A stretch of DNA of 64,000 nt from Mesorhizobium sp. CAU 1732 (GTDB lineage: Bacteria > Pseudomonadota > Alphaproteobacteria > Rhizobiales > Rhizobiaceae), in contig NZ_JBDQQR010000001.1 in the NCBI RefSeq assembly GCF_039888675.1, positions 1,364,001 to 1,428,000 of the forward strand, in the 5' to 3' direction. Positions 17,561 to 27,537 of the stretch are shown piece by piece. Within the stretch, counting starts at the first letter, position 1. Every line of letters begins with the position of its first letter. The notes beneath the pieces were generated by a model. The model did not search any database, was not told the origin of the DNA, and saw only the letters and a list, made by a program, of their open reading frames with translations. Position numbers and translations under genes: made by a program.

Positions 17561-17793
17561 TTGTGCGGCCTGCGCGCGATTGCATCCGAATTTTCAGGTT
17601 GTTCCCATGCTCTAGAGCCGGTTCCATCCCGCGTCGGCATTGAACAACGGTCGTGACGCGCGCAGCGCGCATTCGATGCGCCCGATCCGGTTTCGGAACG
17701 GCCGACCGCGCAGCTAGCCGTATTTAAATCCATGCAGTCCATTGATTTTCCGCCAACCGCCCACCATTGTGCGCGCGGGCTTAAAAGGGTGGC

Positions 17794-20700
17794 ATGGGGA
17801 TGACGATGCGGGGCGGCTTCGGCGCGTTTTCTGGACGCGTGGGTTTTTTCTTTTTTGTGCTGGTGGCGTGCGTTCAGATTGCGCTGACCGCACCGGCGTC
17901 GGCGCAGCAGCCCACCGCCAGTGATTTCACGGTAACGGCGCCCTATGGTTCGACAGCGATAAACTACAGCTTTGTGGGCCACGCGACCGGAGGGTACTTT
18001 CAGGTAGATGTCGGAGGGTTCAGTCAGTTGGGGGCCCCCTCGGTGGTGGGTTCAGGCAGCGCCGGCCCCGGCCTCTACGTGTCTTTCTACAATCCGGGGT
18101 TTGTCAGGGCCGGGGCTGTCCGATACTGGACGTGTACGTCTGACACGCAATGCACCGGCGCCGATCGCGCAGACGCGACGATCACCTTCGTGCCGACGGG
18201 CGTACCTACGCCGGTCGTGACATCCGTAGCCGTTCCAGCCGATGGCAGCTACCAGGCCGGCGATCAGCTACAATTCACGGTCAACTTCGATCACGACGTC
18301 ACCGTCACCGGCACGCCTCGAATCGAGATGAATGTCGGCAGGCACACACGCTATGCGGATTATGTCAGCGGGAGCGGCTCACGCGCGCTTGTCTTCACGC
18401 ACACGGTGCAGCCCTTAGATATGGCACTGAGGGGCATCATCGTTACCGCCCTGCGTGCCAATGGCGGCACGATCAGAAGCGCCGCTTACGCCGATGCCAA
18501 TCTTGCGTTGAACAACATGCCCAGCACCGCCGGCGTGCTTGTCGACACGACGCCGCTGTTCGCCAATGATTTCACGGTAACGGCACCCTACGGTTCGATA
18601 AGGGTAAACTATAACTTTGAGGCCCACGCGGGCGGCGGCTTCTATCAGATTAGGCTAGATGATTTCAGACAGTTGGGAAACTTTCCCGGGGGCTCTGTAG
18701 GCGGCTGGGATCCTGCCTTTTTCGTAGATTTCTTTCCTCCGGGTTTTGTCGCGGCCGGGACTGTCCCCTACGAGGTATGTAGGACTCTCGATCAATGCAT
18801 CGGAGCCACGATCACTTTCGTGCCGACGGGCGCACCCACGCCCGCCGTGTCATCCGTGGCTGTTCCAGCCGATGGCACCTATAGGGCCGGCGATCCGCTG
18901 CAATTCACCGTTAACTTCGATCTCGACGTCACCGTCACCGGCACGCCTCAAATCGCGCTGAATGTCGGCGGGGCCACGCGCTATGCGACCTATGTCAGCG
19001 GGAGCGGCTCCAGCGCCCTTGTCTTTACTTATGCAGTACAGCCCGGCGATATGGCACCGGGCGGCATCGCCGTTACCGCCCTGAGCGCCAATGGCGGCAT
19101 GATCAGAAGCGTTGCTCACGCCGATGCCAATCTCGCGTTGAACATTATCGGCGACGCCAGTGGCGTGCTTATCGACGCGACACCACCGGAGGTGCAGGCC
19201 GTCAGTGTTGTAGGCAGCCCTCCGTCCAACGCCGGGAACATCACGCTTGAAATCGTGTTTTCCGAGCCTGTGACGGGATTCGTGGTGGCGGGTATGACAC
19301 CCCTGCCGCCGGCTGGAAGCTCTGCGGCCCTGGCCAATCTGCGCACGTGCGATAACATCACCTATCAGGTGGACGTCGACATGACCGGGCCCGGCACGTA
19401 CGGCATCCAGATCGCGGCTGGCTCGGTCGTCGATGCGGCGGGGAACGGCAACGTCGCCTACACCAATAACTCGGTGTGGGTGCGCCTTTCGGACGATGCG
19501 AGCCTGTCCTCGATTGTGTCCAGCGCAGGCGCGCTCAACCCCGTCTTCGCTTCCGGCACGCTGGCCTATACGCTCGCCGTCGATCATGACACGGAAACCC
19601 TGACGCTCACGCCGCTCGTATCGAACAGCGACGCGACGGTGACGGTCGACGGGCAGGGGGTGACCTCGGGCAGCGCAAGCCAGCCGGTTGCGCTCGCGGT
19701 CGGAGCCAATGTGATCACCATCCTCGTAACGGCGCAGGACGGCACGAGCACGCAGAGCTATACGGTAACAGCGACGCGTGCGCCTTCGGGCGACGCCCGG
19801 CTGACTGGTCTGGCGACGAGCGCGGGAGCGGTCGACCCCGTCTTCACGCCTACGGTTTTTGCCTACGCGTTGGCTGTCAACCATGAGGTCGACAGCCTCT
19901 CCGTCACACCGACCGTGGCCGAGGCGACTGCGATGGTGACGGTCGACGGGCAGGCGGTCGCCTCGGGCAGCGCAAGCCAGCCGGTTGCGCTCGCGGTGGG
20001 AGCCAATGTGATTACCATCCTCGTGACGGCGCAGGACGGCACGAGCACGCAGAGCTATACGGTAACGGCGACGCGTGCGCCTTCGGGCGACGCCCGGCTG
20101 ACTGGTCTGGCGACGAGCGCGGGATCGATCGATCCCGCCTTCACGCCCACGGTTTTTGGCTACGGACTGACTGTCGGCCACGAGGTGGACAGCCTCTCCG
20201 TCACACCGACCGTGGCCGAGGCGACTGCGACGGTGACGGTCGACGGGCAGGCGGTGACCTCGGGCAGCGCAAGCCAGCCGGTTGCGCTCGCGGTCGGAGC
20301 CAATGTGATTACCATCCTCGTGACGGCGCAGGACGGCACGAGCACGCAGAGCTATACGGTAACGGCGACGCGTGCGCCGTCGGGCGACGCCCGGCTGACC
20401 GGTCTGGCGACGAGCGTGGGATCGATCGATCCCGCCTTCACGCCCACGGTTCTTGCCTACGCGTTGGCTGTCGGCCACGAGGTGGACAGCCTCTCCGTCA
20501 CACCGACCGTGGCCGAGGCGACTGCGACGGTGACGGTCGACGGGCAGGCGGTGACCTCGGGCAGCGCAAGCCAGCCGGTTGCGCTCGCGGTGGGCGCGAC
20601 GCCGATCCGCATCGACGTGACCGCTGCAGATGGGACGGTGCTTTCCTACCGGCTGACGGTCGATCGCCTTGCCGCGTCGAACGCCAGTCTCGCGGCGTTG

Positions 20701-22467
20701 TCGATCGGCATCGGCGCGCTGGAGCCGGCGTTCTCACCCGGAACCTCGAATTATACGGTCAATCTCGATCACGACACTGAAAACCTGACATTCACACCGG
20801 CGGTAGCCGATACCAACGCCACGGTGACCGTAAACGGACAAGCGGTCGCCTCGGGCACGCCCAGTCAGGCACTGCCGCTTGCGGTGGGGCCGAATGCGGT
20901 CTCCATCGTGGTGACGGCGCAGGACCGCACGAGTACGCAGACCTATACTGTGACGATCGTGCGCGCAGGCTCGGCCGATGCGAACCTGGCGGGGCTCCTG
21001 CTCAGCGCAGGCACGCTGGAACCGGCATTCTCGCCGGGTACGCGGGCATATTCGGTGGCCGTGGACCACGGGGTCGAGATGATGGCGCTGACCCCGACCG
21101 CCGCGCACGCTAACGCCGCCATAACCATCGCCGGCCAGTCGGTTGCCTCGGGTGCCGCCAGCCAGCCGGTGCCGCTCGCCATCGGATCGAACACGGTCTC
21201 CGTGACTGTGACCGCCCAGAACGGCAGCACGAGCCTGATCTATACGGTTACCGCTACGCGCGCCGAGGCGACCCGCCCCGACCCGTCGCAGGACGCCGAG
21301 GTCGTCGGCCTGCTGAACGCGCAGCTCGGTGCGGCGCGCCGTTTTGCGCAAACCCAGACACGCAACTTCGGAAGCCGGCTCGAACAGCTTCACAATGAAG
21401 GCGACCGGCGCGCATCAAGCATGAACGTCCGCTTCGGCCTGCAGCAGGACAGCTCGGTCAGCCCAGCGCAGCGGGAACTCGAACAACTGACGGCCGCGCG
21501 CCAGGACGCCAGCGGCGGTCAGCATGCGGGGCAGATGCCGGGAATGCTTGCCTATGGGGCGAGCGACGCCAACCTGGCACCGGGGACCGCCACGGCGAAT
21601 TCGGAGCTATCGTCTTCCTCGTCGTTGATGGCTCCTGACTTTGGACCATTCGCTTTCTGGTCTGGTGGATTCGTGAATTTCAGCGAACGCGACAGCGGCG
21701 GCATTGATCTCGACTCCACCATGGTCGGCGTCAGCGGCGGTGTCGACTACCGCTTCTCGCAGCGGTTCGTCGGTGGTTTCGGCGTCGGCTACAGCAGGGA
21801 TCAGACCGATATTGGTTCCAACGGCACGGAAAGCCGTGGCGCGGCCTTCAGCGGCGCCCTCTATGGCAGCTACAAGCCGGTCGACAACCTCTTCATCGAT
21901 GGCCTCATCGGCGCAAGCCGGCTGGATTTCGACTCGAGGCGCTTTGTCACCGCCAATGGCGAATTCGCTGAGGGTAGCCGCAGCGGCGCGCAACTCTTCG
22001 GTTCGCTTACGGCTTCGTATGAATTCCGCGGCGAGAAATGGCTGATTTCGCCTTATGGGCGGGCCGAACTCTCACGGTCCTGGCTGGATGGGTTCACCGA
22101 GACGGGCGGCGGAAGCTACGGGCTGACCTATGGCGATCAGACGATCGACACCCTGTCGGGTGTTCTCGGCATTCGAGCAAGCTATGCGTTCGATATGGAT
22201 TGGGGTGTCCTGACCCCTGGGGTTCGGGCCGAATACACCCATGATTTCGACGGATCGTCGCGGGTGAGCCTTGGCTATACCGATATCGGCGGGCTGCCCT
22301 ATGCGATCGACATCGACCCAACCGTTCGTGATTATGCCACACTCGGCCTTTCGCTCGACATGCGCTTCGACAACGACTGGGATCTCGGCTTCGACTACCG
22401 GACAAGCTTCGGCGGATCGGGCAACCACGACCATGCATTCGGTGCCAAGCTGGGAGTGAGATTCTAG
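17794..22467 (+). CDS. Large autotransporter with cadherin-like beta-sandwich repeats
   Basis: A 1557-residue surface protein. Residues 1-37 form a signal peptide. Residues ~43-250 and ~255-470 are two related modules, each starting with a FTVTAPYGS...NY strand and ending with a domain containing VSGSGS and GVL(V/I)D. Residues ~470-565 form a Big-like domain. Residues ~568-1160 hold six cadherin-like beta-sandwich domains of about 99 residues; the first four are almost identical at the DNA level. Residues ~1286-1557 are the autotransporter beta-barrel, ending in the usual aromatic residue (GVRF). The passenger has no visible catalytic motif, so adhesion is the likely role. AGGG lies before the ATG. 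The composite palindrome 22467-22564 follows immediately. Confidence 0.93.
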   Translation: MGMTMRGGFGAFSGRVGFFFFVLVACVQIALTAPASAQQPTASDFTVTAPYGSTAINYSFVGHATGGYFQVDVGGFSQLGAPSVVGSGSAGPGLYVSFYNPGFVRAGAVRYWTCTSDTQCTGADRADATITFVPTGVPTPVVTSVAVPADGSYQAGDQLQFTVNFDHDVTVTGTPRIEMNVGRHTRYADYVSGSGSRALVFTHTVQPLDMALRGIIVTALRANGGTIRSAAYADANLALNNMPSTAGVLVDTTPLFANDFTVTAPYGSIRVNYNFEAHAGGGFYQIRLDDFRQLGNFPGGSVGGWDPAFFVDFFPPGFVAAGTVPYEVCRTLDQCIGATITFVPTGAPTPAVSSVAVPADGTYRAGDPLQFTVNFDLDVTVTGTPQIALNVGGATRYATYVSGSGSSALVFTYAVQPGDMAPGGIAVTALSANGGMIRSVAHADANLALNIIGDASGVLIDATPPEVQAVSVVGSPPSNAGNITLEIVFSEPVTGFVVAGMTPLPPAGSSAALANLRTCDNITYQVDVDMTGPGTYGIQIAAGSVVDAAGNGNVAYTNNSVWVRLSDDASLSSIVSSAGALNPVFASGTLAYTLAVDHDTETLTLTPLVSNSDATVTVDGQGVTSGSASQPVALAVGANVITILVTAQDGTSTQSYTVTATRAPSGDARLTGLATSAGAVDPVFTPTVFAYALAVNHEVDSLSVTPTVAEATAMVTVDGQAVASGSASQPVALAVGANVITILVTAQDGTSTQSYTVTATRAPSGDARLTGLATSAGSIDPAFTPTVFGYGLTVGHEVDSLSVTPTVAEATATVTVDGQAVTSGSASQPVALAVGANVITILVTAQDGTSTQSYTVTATRAPSGDARLTGLATSVGSIDPAFTPTVLAYALAVGHEVDSLSVTPTVAEATATVTVDGQAVTSGSASQPVALAVGATPIRIDVTAADGTVLSYRLTVDRLAASNASLAALSIGIGALEPAFSPGTSNYTVNLDHDTENLTFTPAVADTNATVTVNGQAVASGTPSQALPLAVGPNAVSIVVTAQDRTSTQTYTVTIVRAGSADANLAGLLLSAGTLEPAFSPGTRAYSVAVDHGVEMMALTPTAAHANAAITIAGQSVASGAASQPVPLAIGSNTVSVTVTAQNGSTSLIYTVTATRAEATRPDPSQDAEVVGLLNAQLGAARRFAQTQTRNFGSRLEQLHNEGDRRASSMNVRFGLQQDSSVSPAQRELEQLTAARQDASGGQHAGQMPGMLAYGASDANLAPGTATANSELSSSSSLMAPDFGPFAFWSGGFVNFSERDSGGIDLDSTMVGVSGGVDYRFSQRFVGGFGVGYSRDQTDIGSNGTESRGAAFSGALYGSYKPVDNLFIDGLIGASRLDFDSRRFVTANGEFAEGSRSGAQLFGSLTASYEFRGEKWLISPYGRAELSRSWLDGFTETGGGSYGLTYGDQTIDTLSGVLGIRASYAFDMDWGVLTPGVRAEYTHDFDGSSRVSLGYTDIGGLPYAIDIDPTVRDYATLGLSLDMRFDNDWDLGFDYRTSFGGSGNHDHAFGAKLGVRF
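19495..20680 (+). repeat. Four tandem 297-bp coding repeats in the autotransporter
   Basis: The marker GACGGTCGAC occurs at 19641, 19938, 20235 and 20532, an exact 297-bp (99-codon) spacing. Long stretches around it are identical between copies. Two further, more diverged units follow to about 21275. Each unit encodes one cadherin-like beta-sandwich domain. Near-identity implies recent duplication or gene conversion. Confidence 0.92.
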
Positions 22468-22564
22468 AGCATCGGACCGAAAAGCGGAATCCAATTTTCG
22501 GCTTATTCCGATGTTCAAACAAGCAGATAGATCGCCGTGCGTCGCCGGGACGCACGGCGATCTA
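22467..22564. repeat. Composite intergenic palindrome, copy 2
   Basis: Same two-part element as at 40-142: GAGCATCGG...CCGATGTTC (22467-22516) followed by TAGATCGCC...GGCGATCTA (22528-22564). It starts on the last base of the autotransporter stop codon and is in the same orientation as copy 1. Its second palindrome is more perfect here (CGTGCGTC/GACGCACG). Confidence 0.85.
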
Positions 22565-22693
22565 GATGGCGCAGCCGGATGCTCGCAGCTTTCGGATTTC
22601 GTGAGCGAATGGCAGACATGGGGGTCGGATTCTGCCAAAGGTTGCCTGTCGCCACCCATTGTCGGATTTCGGGTGAGAGCGGGACGGTCTGAC

Positions 22694-24157
22694 TTATGGC
22701 TCAGGCTGTTTCAATTGCTGCTGCTGCGGTTTCCCCGTCCGATGGCGCACCAGTGCGCTCATGGCGATCAGCCCGATTGCCGCGAAGGGCACGCTTGACG
22801 CGAAGACCCACCGGGCAACCTTCGCGGCGTCTGCGGCTGTCTCGATGGACAGCAGACCCGAGGCATTCGCCACGATCCCGGCATAGGCCGCGCCGAGCGC
22901 GTAGCCGAGCCTCTGTATCGTGGGGATCGCCCCGGAAACGCGCTGGACCTCGTCTGCATCGGCGACCGCCATCGTTCGCCTGAGAATGAATGTCCATGCC
23001 ATCCCGAAGCCCCCGCCCTCCAATGCCGCGAAAACGGCGATCAGCCAGACAGGGCCGTTGGGAACCGCATGGAGAAAGCCGAGGATGCTGAGGGACACGA
23101 CCGTCATGCCGAGGGCGATCATCAGCCGGTCGAACCGCTCCGGCAATCCGCTGGCCAGAACGGCCATGACCGACCAGCCGATGGACGAACAGGCAACGAT
23201 GTAACCGGCGGTCAGCGCGGAGACGCCATGGATCGCCGTAACCAGCAGCGGCCCGAACGCCGTGATGGCGATGGTCGCCATCGACATGGACAGGATCATG
23301 AGCAGCGCGGCGCCGGCCGGACGCCACGGGTCGAACGGGCGGCGCGGAAGGAGGCGACTGTCGCCCGCGCGCTCGTCCAGCCACAGAAATCCGATCAGGC
23401 AGACCAGACCGGCGGCGACGGAAGGGACCGTTCGCAGGATCGAGACCTCGACGCCACCCAAGGCGACCAGAACGACGGCGAGACACAACAGGGACAGACG
23501 CCTGCCAGGGAATGCAGCAGCGTCGGCCGTGGATCGTGTCGTGCCCGCGTCGCTCCGCAAGACGATCCAGAGGGCGAGGGCGAATGCCTGGCAGGCAAAG
23601 AAGGCGAAGCCCCACCGCCAGGTCGCATATTCCACGAAGAAGCCGCCGACCAGCGGCCCGGCGAATGCCGAGACGCCCCAAAGGGTCGAAACGGCCGCCA
23701 TCGCGCGCGCGATATAGCGGCGCGGGAAGATCAGGCCGACCGCGACGAAGCCCATTGCCACCAGACCGCCGCCGCCTATCCCTTGCAGGGCGCGTCCCGT
23801 CAGAAGCAACGGCATGGTCGGGCTGACGGCGCTGACGATGCAGCCCAACCCGAACAGGGCGGCGGCCATGCTCATCGGCGCGCGCAGGCCGAAGCGCATG
23901 GTCAGCAATGCGCTGGCCGCCCCCGCGACGATCGACCCGATTTCGTAGAGCGAGACGGACCAGCCCACCAAAGCGGCCCCGCCGATCTCGGCCACGATGG
24001 AGGGGAGCATGGTGGCGACGATCATGCTGTCGGCCGCGTGAAGCCAGACGGCCAGGCAAACCAGGGCGAGCGATGCCGCGTAAGGGCTTCCAAGAAACTC
24101 CTTCCATGACACGAATGTCTCCGTGTCCTTCCCTGCCTCGCTGTCCGTGTCCGCCAT
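22694..24157 (-). CDS. MFS transporter, drug:H+ antiporter type
   Basis: A 487-residue inner-membrane transporter of the major facilitator superfamily with about 14 hydrophobic segments, which suggests the DHA2 drug-exporter group. The motif TGRALQGIGGGGLVAMGF near residue 117 and WGVSAFAGPLVGGFF near residue 160 fit antiporter motifs. The N-terminal 20 residues are polar and acidic. A longer frame exists, but GGAGGAG is positioned for the ATG at 24157. Substrate unknown; no regulator is adjacent. The C-terminus ends in a glutamine-rich tail. Confidence 0.9.
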   Translation of the reverse strand: MADTDSEAGKDTETFVSWKEFLGSPYAASLALVCLAVWLHAADSMIVATMLPSIVAEIGGAALVGWSVSLYEIGSIVAGAASALLTMRFGLRAPMSMAAALFGLGCIVSAVSPTMPLLLTGRALQGIGGGGLVAMGFVAVGLIFPRRYIARAMAAVSTLWGVSAFAGPLVGGFFVEYATWRWGFAFFACQAFALALWIVLRSDAGTTRSTADAAAFPGRRLSLLCLAVVLVALGGVEVSILRTVPSVAAGLVCLIGFLWLDERAGDSRLLPRRPFDPWRPAGAALLMILSMSMATIAITAFGPLLVTAIHGVSALTAGYIVACSSIGWSVMAVLASGLPERFDRLMIALGMTVVSLSILGFLHAVPNGPVWLIAVFAALEGGGFGMAWTFILRRTMAVADADEVQRVSGAIPTIQRLGYALGAAYAGIVANASGLLSIETAADAAKVARWVFASSVPFAAIGLIAMSALVRHRTGKPQQQQLKQPEP

Positions 24158-24427
24158 GCCCGTCTCCTCCTGACGCATATATCGCTACGGCCTCAACAGT
24201 GGTTGAGGTCAAGGAGATTGCGAATGGCGAAGAAGGAATTGTCCGTCGAATTTTCGCGCAGCGGAAGTCCGGTCTGATTAACGCGGTCGTGGGCGGGGCC
24301 GGATCTGGCTGACCTAAGCAAACACAATCATGACGGCTTCCCGGCAGGCGGATCGTCTGTTCGTATCGGGCGGTCGAGTGTGCCCGGCGCTTCGGCCGAG
24401 CCCACGTCGCCTGCGCCACGCCAAAAA

Positions 24428-25477
24428 TCAGTCGGCCGTGAGCACGACCTTGACGCTCTGGCTGCGGTCCAGCGCCAGCCGGAATGCATCCGGTGCCTCG
24501 CGCAGCGGGCGCTGCGCGGTGATCAGTTTTTGGACGTCGATCTCGCCGGCGACGATGAGGTCGACGGCGGTCTGGAACTCGGTTCCGAAGCGGAACGTGC
24601 CGCGCAGGTCGAGTTCCTTCGCCATCACGGCGTTTGCGGGAACCGGGATGTCGCCGCCTGGCAGGTTGCCGATCAGCACCACCGTTCCGCCGCGCCGCAC
24701 AGCGCGGATGGCCGAGGCGAGACCGGCGCTGGTGCCGGATATCTCGAACGCTACGTCGATCGGGCCGCCGGCCGCTGCATCGTCGAGCTCTGCGGTGCCG
24801 GCGGATACATCGATGGCGGCGTCCGCCCCGAGCGAGCGGGCGAAGGCGAGCGGCGCCGCTGCGATATCGACCATGGTTATGTGGTCAGCCCCTGCGCGCC
24901 GCGCCGCGAGCATGGTCAAAAGCCCGATCGGTCCGGCGCCGAAAAGCGCGACATGCGCGCCCCGGATCGCACCGGCACGCGCCACCGCATGAAGCGCGAC
25001 GGCCAGCGGTTCGGCAAGGGCGGCGGATGAAAAGGGCAGGCTGGACGGAACCTTCACGCACTGGTCGGGCGTGGCATCGAAGAGGCTCGAAAAGCCGCCC
25101 TGCATGTGCGGCGTCTTCGATGCCGACCCCATGAAGTAGATGTTTTCGCAGAGGTTCTGGCGTCCCTCGCGGCAACGGACGCAGGTTCCGCACCAGCGCG
25201 ACGGATTGACCGAGACACGATCGCCGGGCGAGAGCCCATCGACATCGGTCCCCACCGCGACGATCTCGCCGGACACCTCGTGCCCGAGGATCAGCGGTTC
25301 GGTGACCACGTAATCGCCCGTGCGTGCGTGGCGGAAATAATGCAGGTCCGAGCCGCATATGCCGCCAGCGCCGAACCGCAGACGCACCATTCCCGGAGCC
25401 AGGGTTCCCGGCTCGCGCGTGACGAGCCGGAGGTCTTCGGGCGCGAACAGGGTCGCGGCGATCGCCATGTCGTTCAT
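24428..25477 (-). CDS. Zinc-dependent sugar-alcohol/acid dehydrogenase (L-idonate 5-dehydrogenase type)
   Basis: A 349-residue medium-chain zinc dehydrogenase. The catalytic zinc ligands are in GICGSDLHY (Cys) and LILGHE (His/Glu). The four structural cysteines lie in CGTCVRCREGRQNLC near residue 100, and the Rossmann loop is VALFGAGPIGLLTM near residue 178. The family includes L-idonate 5-dehydrogenase and sorbitol dehydrogenase, and idonate-type enzymes often follow TRAP transporters. The ATG at 25477 overlaps the DctM stop (ATGA), so it ends the FadR-TRAP operon. It would oxidise the sugar acid brought in by the TRAP system; which one is not shown. Confidence 0.88.
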   Translation of the reverse strand: MNDMAIAATLFAPEDLRLVTREPGTLAPGMVRLRFGAGGICGSDLHYFRHARTGDYVVTEPLILGHEVSGEIVAVGTDVDGLSPGDRVSVNPSRWCGTCVRCREGRQNLCENIYFMGSASKTPHMQGGFSSLFDATPDQCVKVPSSLPFSSAALAEPLAVALHAVARAGAIRGAHVALFGAGPIGLLTMLAARRAGADHITMVDIAAAPLAFARSLGADAAIDVSAGTAELDDAAAGGPIDVAFEISGTSAGLASAIRAVRRGGTVVLIGNLPGGDIPVPANAVMAKELDLRGTFRFGTEFQTAVDLIVAGEIDVQKLITAQRPLREAPDAFRLALDRSQSVKVVLTAD

Positions 25478-26880
25478 CGGATGAGGCCCATCTGGGTCGG
25501 CAGCCACAGGCTGACGATCGGGAAGAAGGTGATGATGAGCAGCGCGAGGAACAGCGGCGCGAGCCAGGGCAGGATCGCCATGGTCGTGGCCTCGATCGAC
25601 AGTTTCGAGATGCGCGACAGCACGAAGAGCACCATGCCGACAGGCGGTGTGAGCAGGCCGATCATCAGGTTCAGCGTGACGATGAGACCGAGATGAACCG
25701 GGTCGATGCCGTATTGGGCCGCCATAGGCAGGAGGATCGGGACCAGGATGGTGATGGCCGCGATCGTGTCCAGGAACGACCCGACGACCAGCAGGATGAT
25801 GTTGACCAGGATCAGGAAGACCCACGGACTGTCGGTGAGCGAGAAGATGAAGGTCGAGAAGAGCTGCGCGGCTTGGCTGACGGTCAGGAGCCATGCGAAG
25901 ATCGATGCCGCGGTGACGATGAACAGCACCGAGGCGGTCGTCTCGATCGTGTCGAAGCTCGCCCGCGCGAGCGTCTTCAGCGTCATGGTGCGATAGCGCA
26001 CCAACCCCAGGAACAGCGACCAGATGACCGCGGCGACGGCAGCCTCGGTGGGCGTGAACCAGCCCATCGTCATGCCGCCGATGAGGATGACCGGTGTCAT
26101 GAGTGCCATCACCGCGGAGAAATCATAATACCAATCGAGCGCAATGAGCGCGACGAGCGCGATCAGCACGGACAGGTTGATCGACAGCCCCGCCAGCACG
26201 AGCAGATAGACCGCCACGGGGAAGCACAGGACCACGACGACTTCGAGCGATGCGCCCGCCAGCCGCTTCAGTTCGAAAGGGGTGTCGGAGCCCCAGCCCT
26301 TGCGATGGGCGAAGACGAAGACGGTGAGCATCATCAAAATGGTCATGACGATGCCCGGCAGGATGCCCGCCATGAACAGCGCGCCGATCGAGACGTTGGC
26401 CAGCATGCCGTAGATGACGAAGGGCAGGGAGGGCGGGAAGATCGGTCCGAGCGTCGCGGACGCCGCCGTGACGCCGACTGCCGCATCGACCGGATAGCCG
26501 TGGTCCCTCATCGCCTTGATCTCGATCGTGCCGATACCTGCGGCATCGGCCAGCGCGGTTCCCGACATGCCGGAAAAGACGACGGAGCCGATGATGTTCA
26601 CCTGCGCCAGGCCGCCGCGCATCCAGCCGACCAGCGACAGCGCGAAGTGATAGATGCGGCCGGTCACGCCGGCGATGTTCATCAGATTGCCGGCCATGAT
26701 GAAGAAGGGGACGGCCAGAAGCGGAAAGCTCTCGACGCCCGCGATCATGCGCTGGGCCGCGATGATATCGGGCGCGACCCCGTAGAACACGAGGTAGAGA
26801 AGCGACGCCACCGCCATCGAGACGGCCACCGGCACGCCGATCGCCATGAAAACCAGAAATGAACCTATCAGGAGCAGCAT
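25474..26880 (-). CDS. dctM: TRAP transporter large membrane subunit DctM
   Basis: A 468-residue inner-membrane protein that forms the sodium-coupled translocation channel of a TRAP importer. About 12 hydrophobic segments are visible. Family motifs include SFPLLAVPFFIMAGNLM near residue 50, GSVVFSGMSGTALADAAGIGTIEI near residue 97, FPPSLPFVIYG near residue 150 and LLTPPVGMVLFV near residue 415. It is four bases downstream of dctQ and overlaps the dehydrogenase gene. The length is slightly above the common 425-440, mainly from extra sequence around residues 200-260. Confidence 0.95.
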   Translation of the reverse strand: MLLLIGSFLVFMAIGVPVAVSMAVASLLYLVFYGVAPDIIAAQRMIAGVESFPLLAVPFFIMAGNLMNIAGVTGRIYHFALSLVGWMRGGLAQVNIIGSVVFSGMSGTALADAAGIGTIEIKAMRDHGYPVDAAVGVTAASATLGPIFPPSLPFVIYGMLANVSIGALFMAGILPGIVMTILMMLTVFVFAHRKGWGSDTPFELKRLAGASLEVVVVLCFPVAVYLLVLAGLSINLSVLIALVALIALDWYYDFSAVMALMTPVILIGGMTMGWFTPTEAAVAAVIWSLFLGLVRYRTMTLKTLARASFDTIETTASVLFIVTAASIFAWLLTVSQAAQLFSTFIFSLTDSPWVFLILVNIILLVVGSFLDTIAAITILVPILLPMAAQYGIDPVHLGLIVTLNLMIGLLTPPVGMVLFVLSRISKLSIEATTMAILPWLAPLFLALLIITFFPIVSLWLPTQMGLIR

Positions 26881-26883
26881 CGG

Positions 26884-27456
26884 TCAGATCCCCGCGACGT
26901 GAGTGTCTTCCGCCTGTTCGCGGACTGTCTTTTCATTGATGAGATCGCGCACGAAGTTCTGCGCGGCCCTGAACGTCATCAGGGCGAAAGCGGCCAGCAC
27001 CGTATAGAAGACGATGCCGCGCGGCAGGTTGACCGTGACCATGCGTTCCTTGCCGACGATCGCCACGTAGCGCCACATCAGCCAGGTGGCGTAGGCGAAG
27101 AAGGCGATGACGAGAATGTCGACCGCGATCGACAGCCAGCGCCCGGTACGTTGCGAGACGAGCCGGTAGATGAAATCGACCTGGATGTGGCGCACCATGC
27201 GCACGCACATCACCGATCCCATGAAGACCACCATGACGAGGCCGTTGGCGGCGAGTTCCTCCGTCCAGGCGAGGCTGTTGTTCAGCACATAGCGCGTGAA
27301 GAACTGCAGGAAGACGCAAGCCCCCATCGCCCAGAAAAGCGCGAAGGTGACCCAGTCTTCGACAGCGTAGACCGACAGGTCGACAGGGCCTGCCTCGTCC
27401 TCGAAGGACTTGGCCATCTCATCGACGCTGACAAGCGTGTTTGCGTCCTCACTCAT
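26884..27456 (-). CDS. dctQ: TRAP transporter small membrane subunit DctQ
   Basis: A 190-residue four-helix membrane protein that pairs with DctM. The signature region FFTRYVLNNSLAWTEELAANGLVMVVFMG is typical of DctQ. The N-terminal 35 residues are acidic and cytoplasmic. The ATG at 27456 is chosen because GGAG lies eight bases upstream; an ATG at 27534 in the same frame has no ribosome site. It sits between dctP and dctM in the FadR operon. Confidence 0.92.
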   Translation of the reverse strand: MSEDANTLVSVDEMAKSFEDEAGPVDLSVYAVEDWVTFALFWAMGACVFLQFFTRYVLNNSLAWTEELAANGLVMVVFMGSVMCVRMVRHIQVDFIYRLVSQRTGRWLSIAVDILVIAFFAYATWLMWRYVAIVGKERMVTVNLPRGIVFYTVLAAFALMTFRAAQNFVRDLINEKTVREQAEDTHVAGI

Positions 27457-27537
27457 CGGTGCGGCTCCAGATCTCTGATCCTGTAGGCGGTGGGGTGTCG
27501 CGCCCGACGTGATCGCGTCGGGCGCCGGCTTCATCGG

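Noticed and set aside
19495..20680. Regular repeats as a CRISPR or satellite array
   Set aside because: The repeats are 297 bp, in frame and encode protein domains; there are no spacers.
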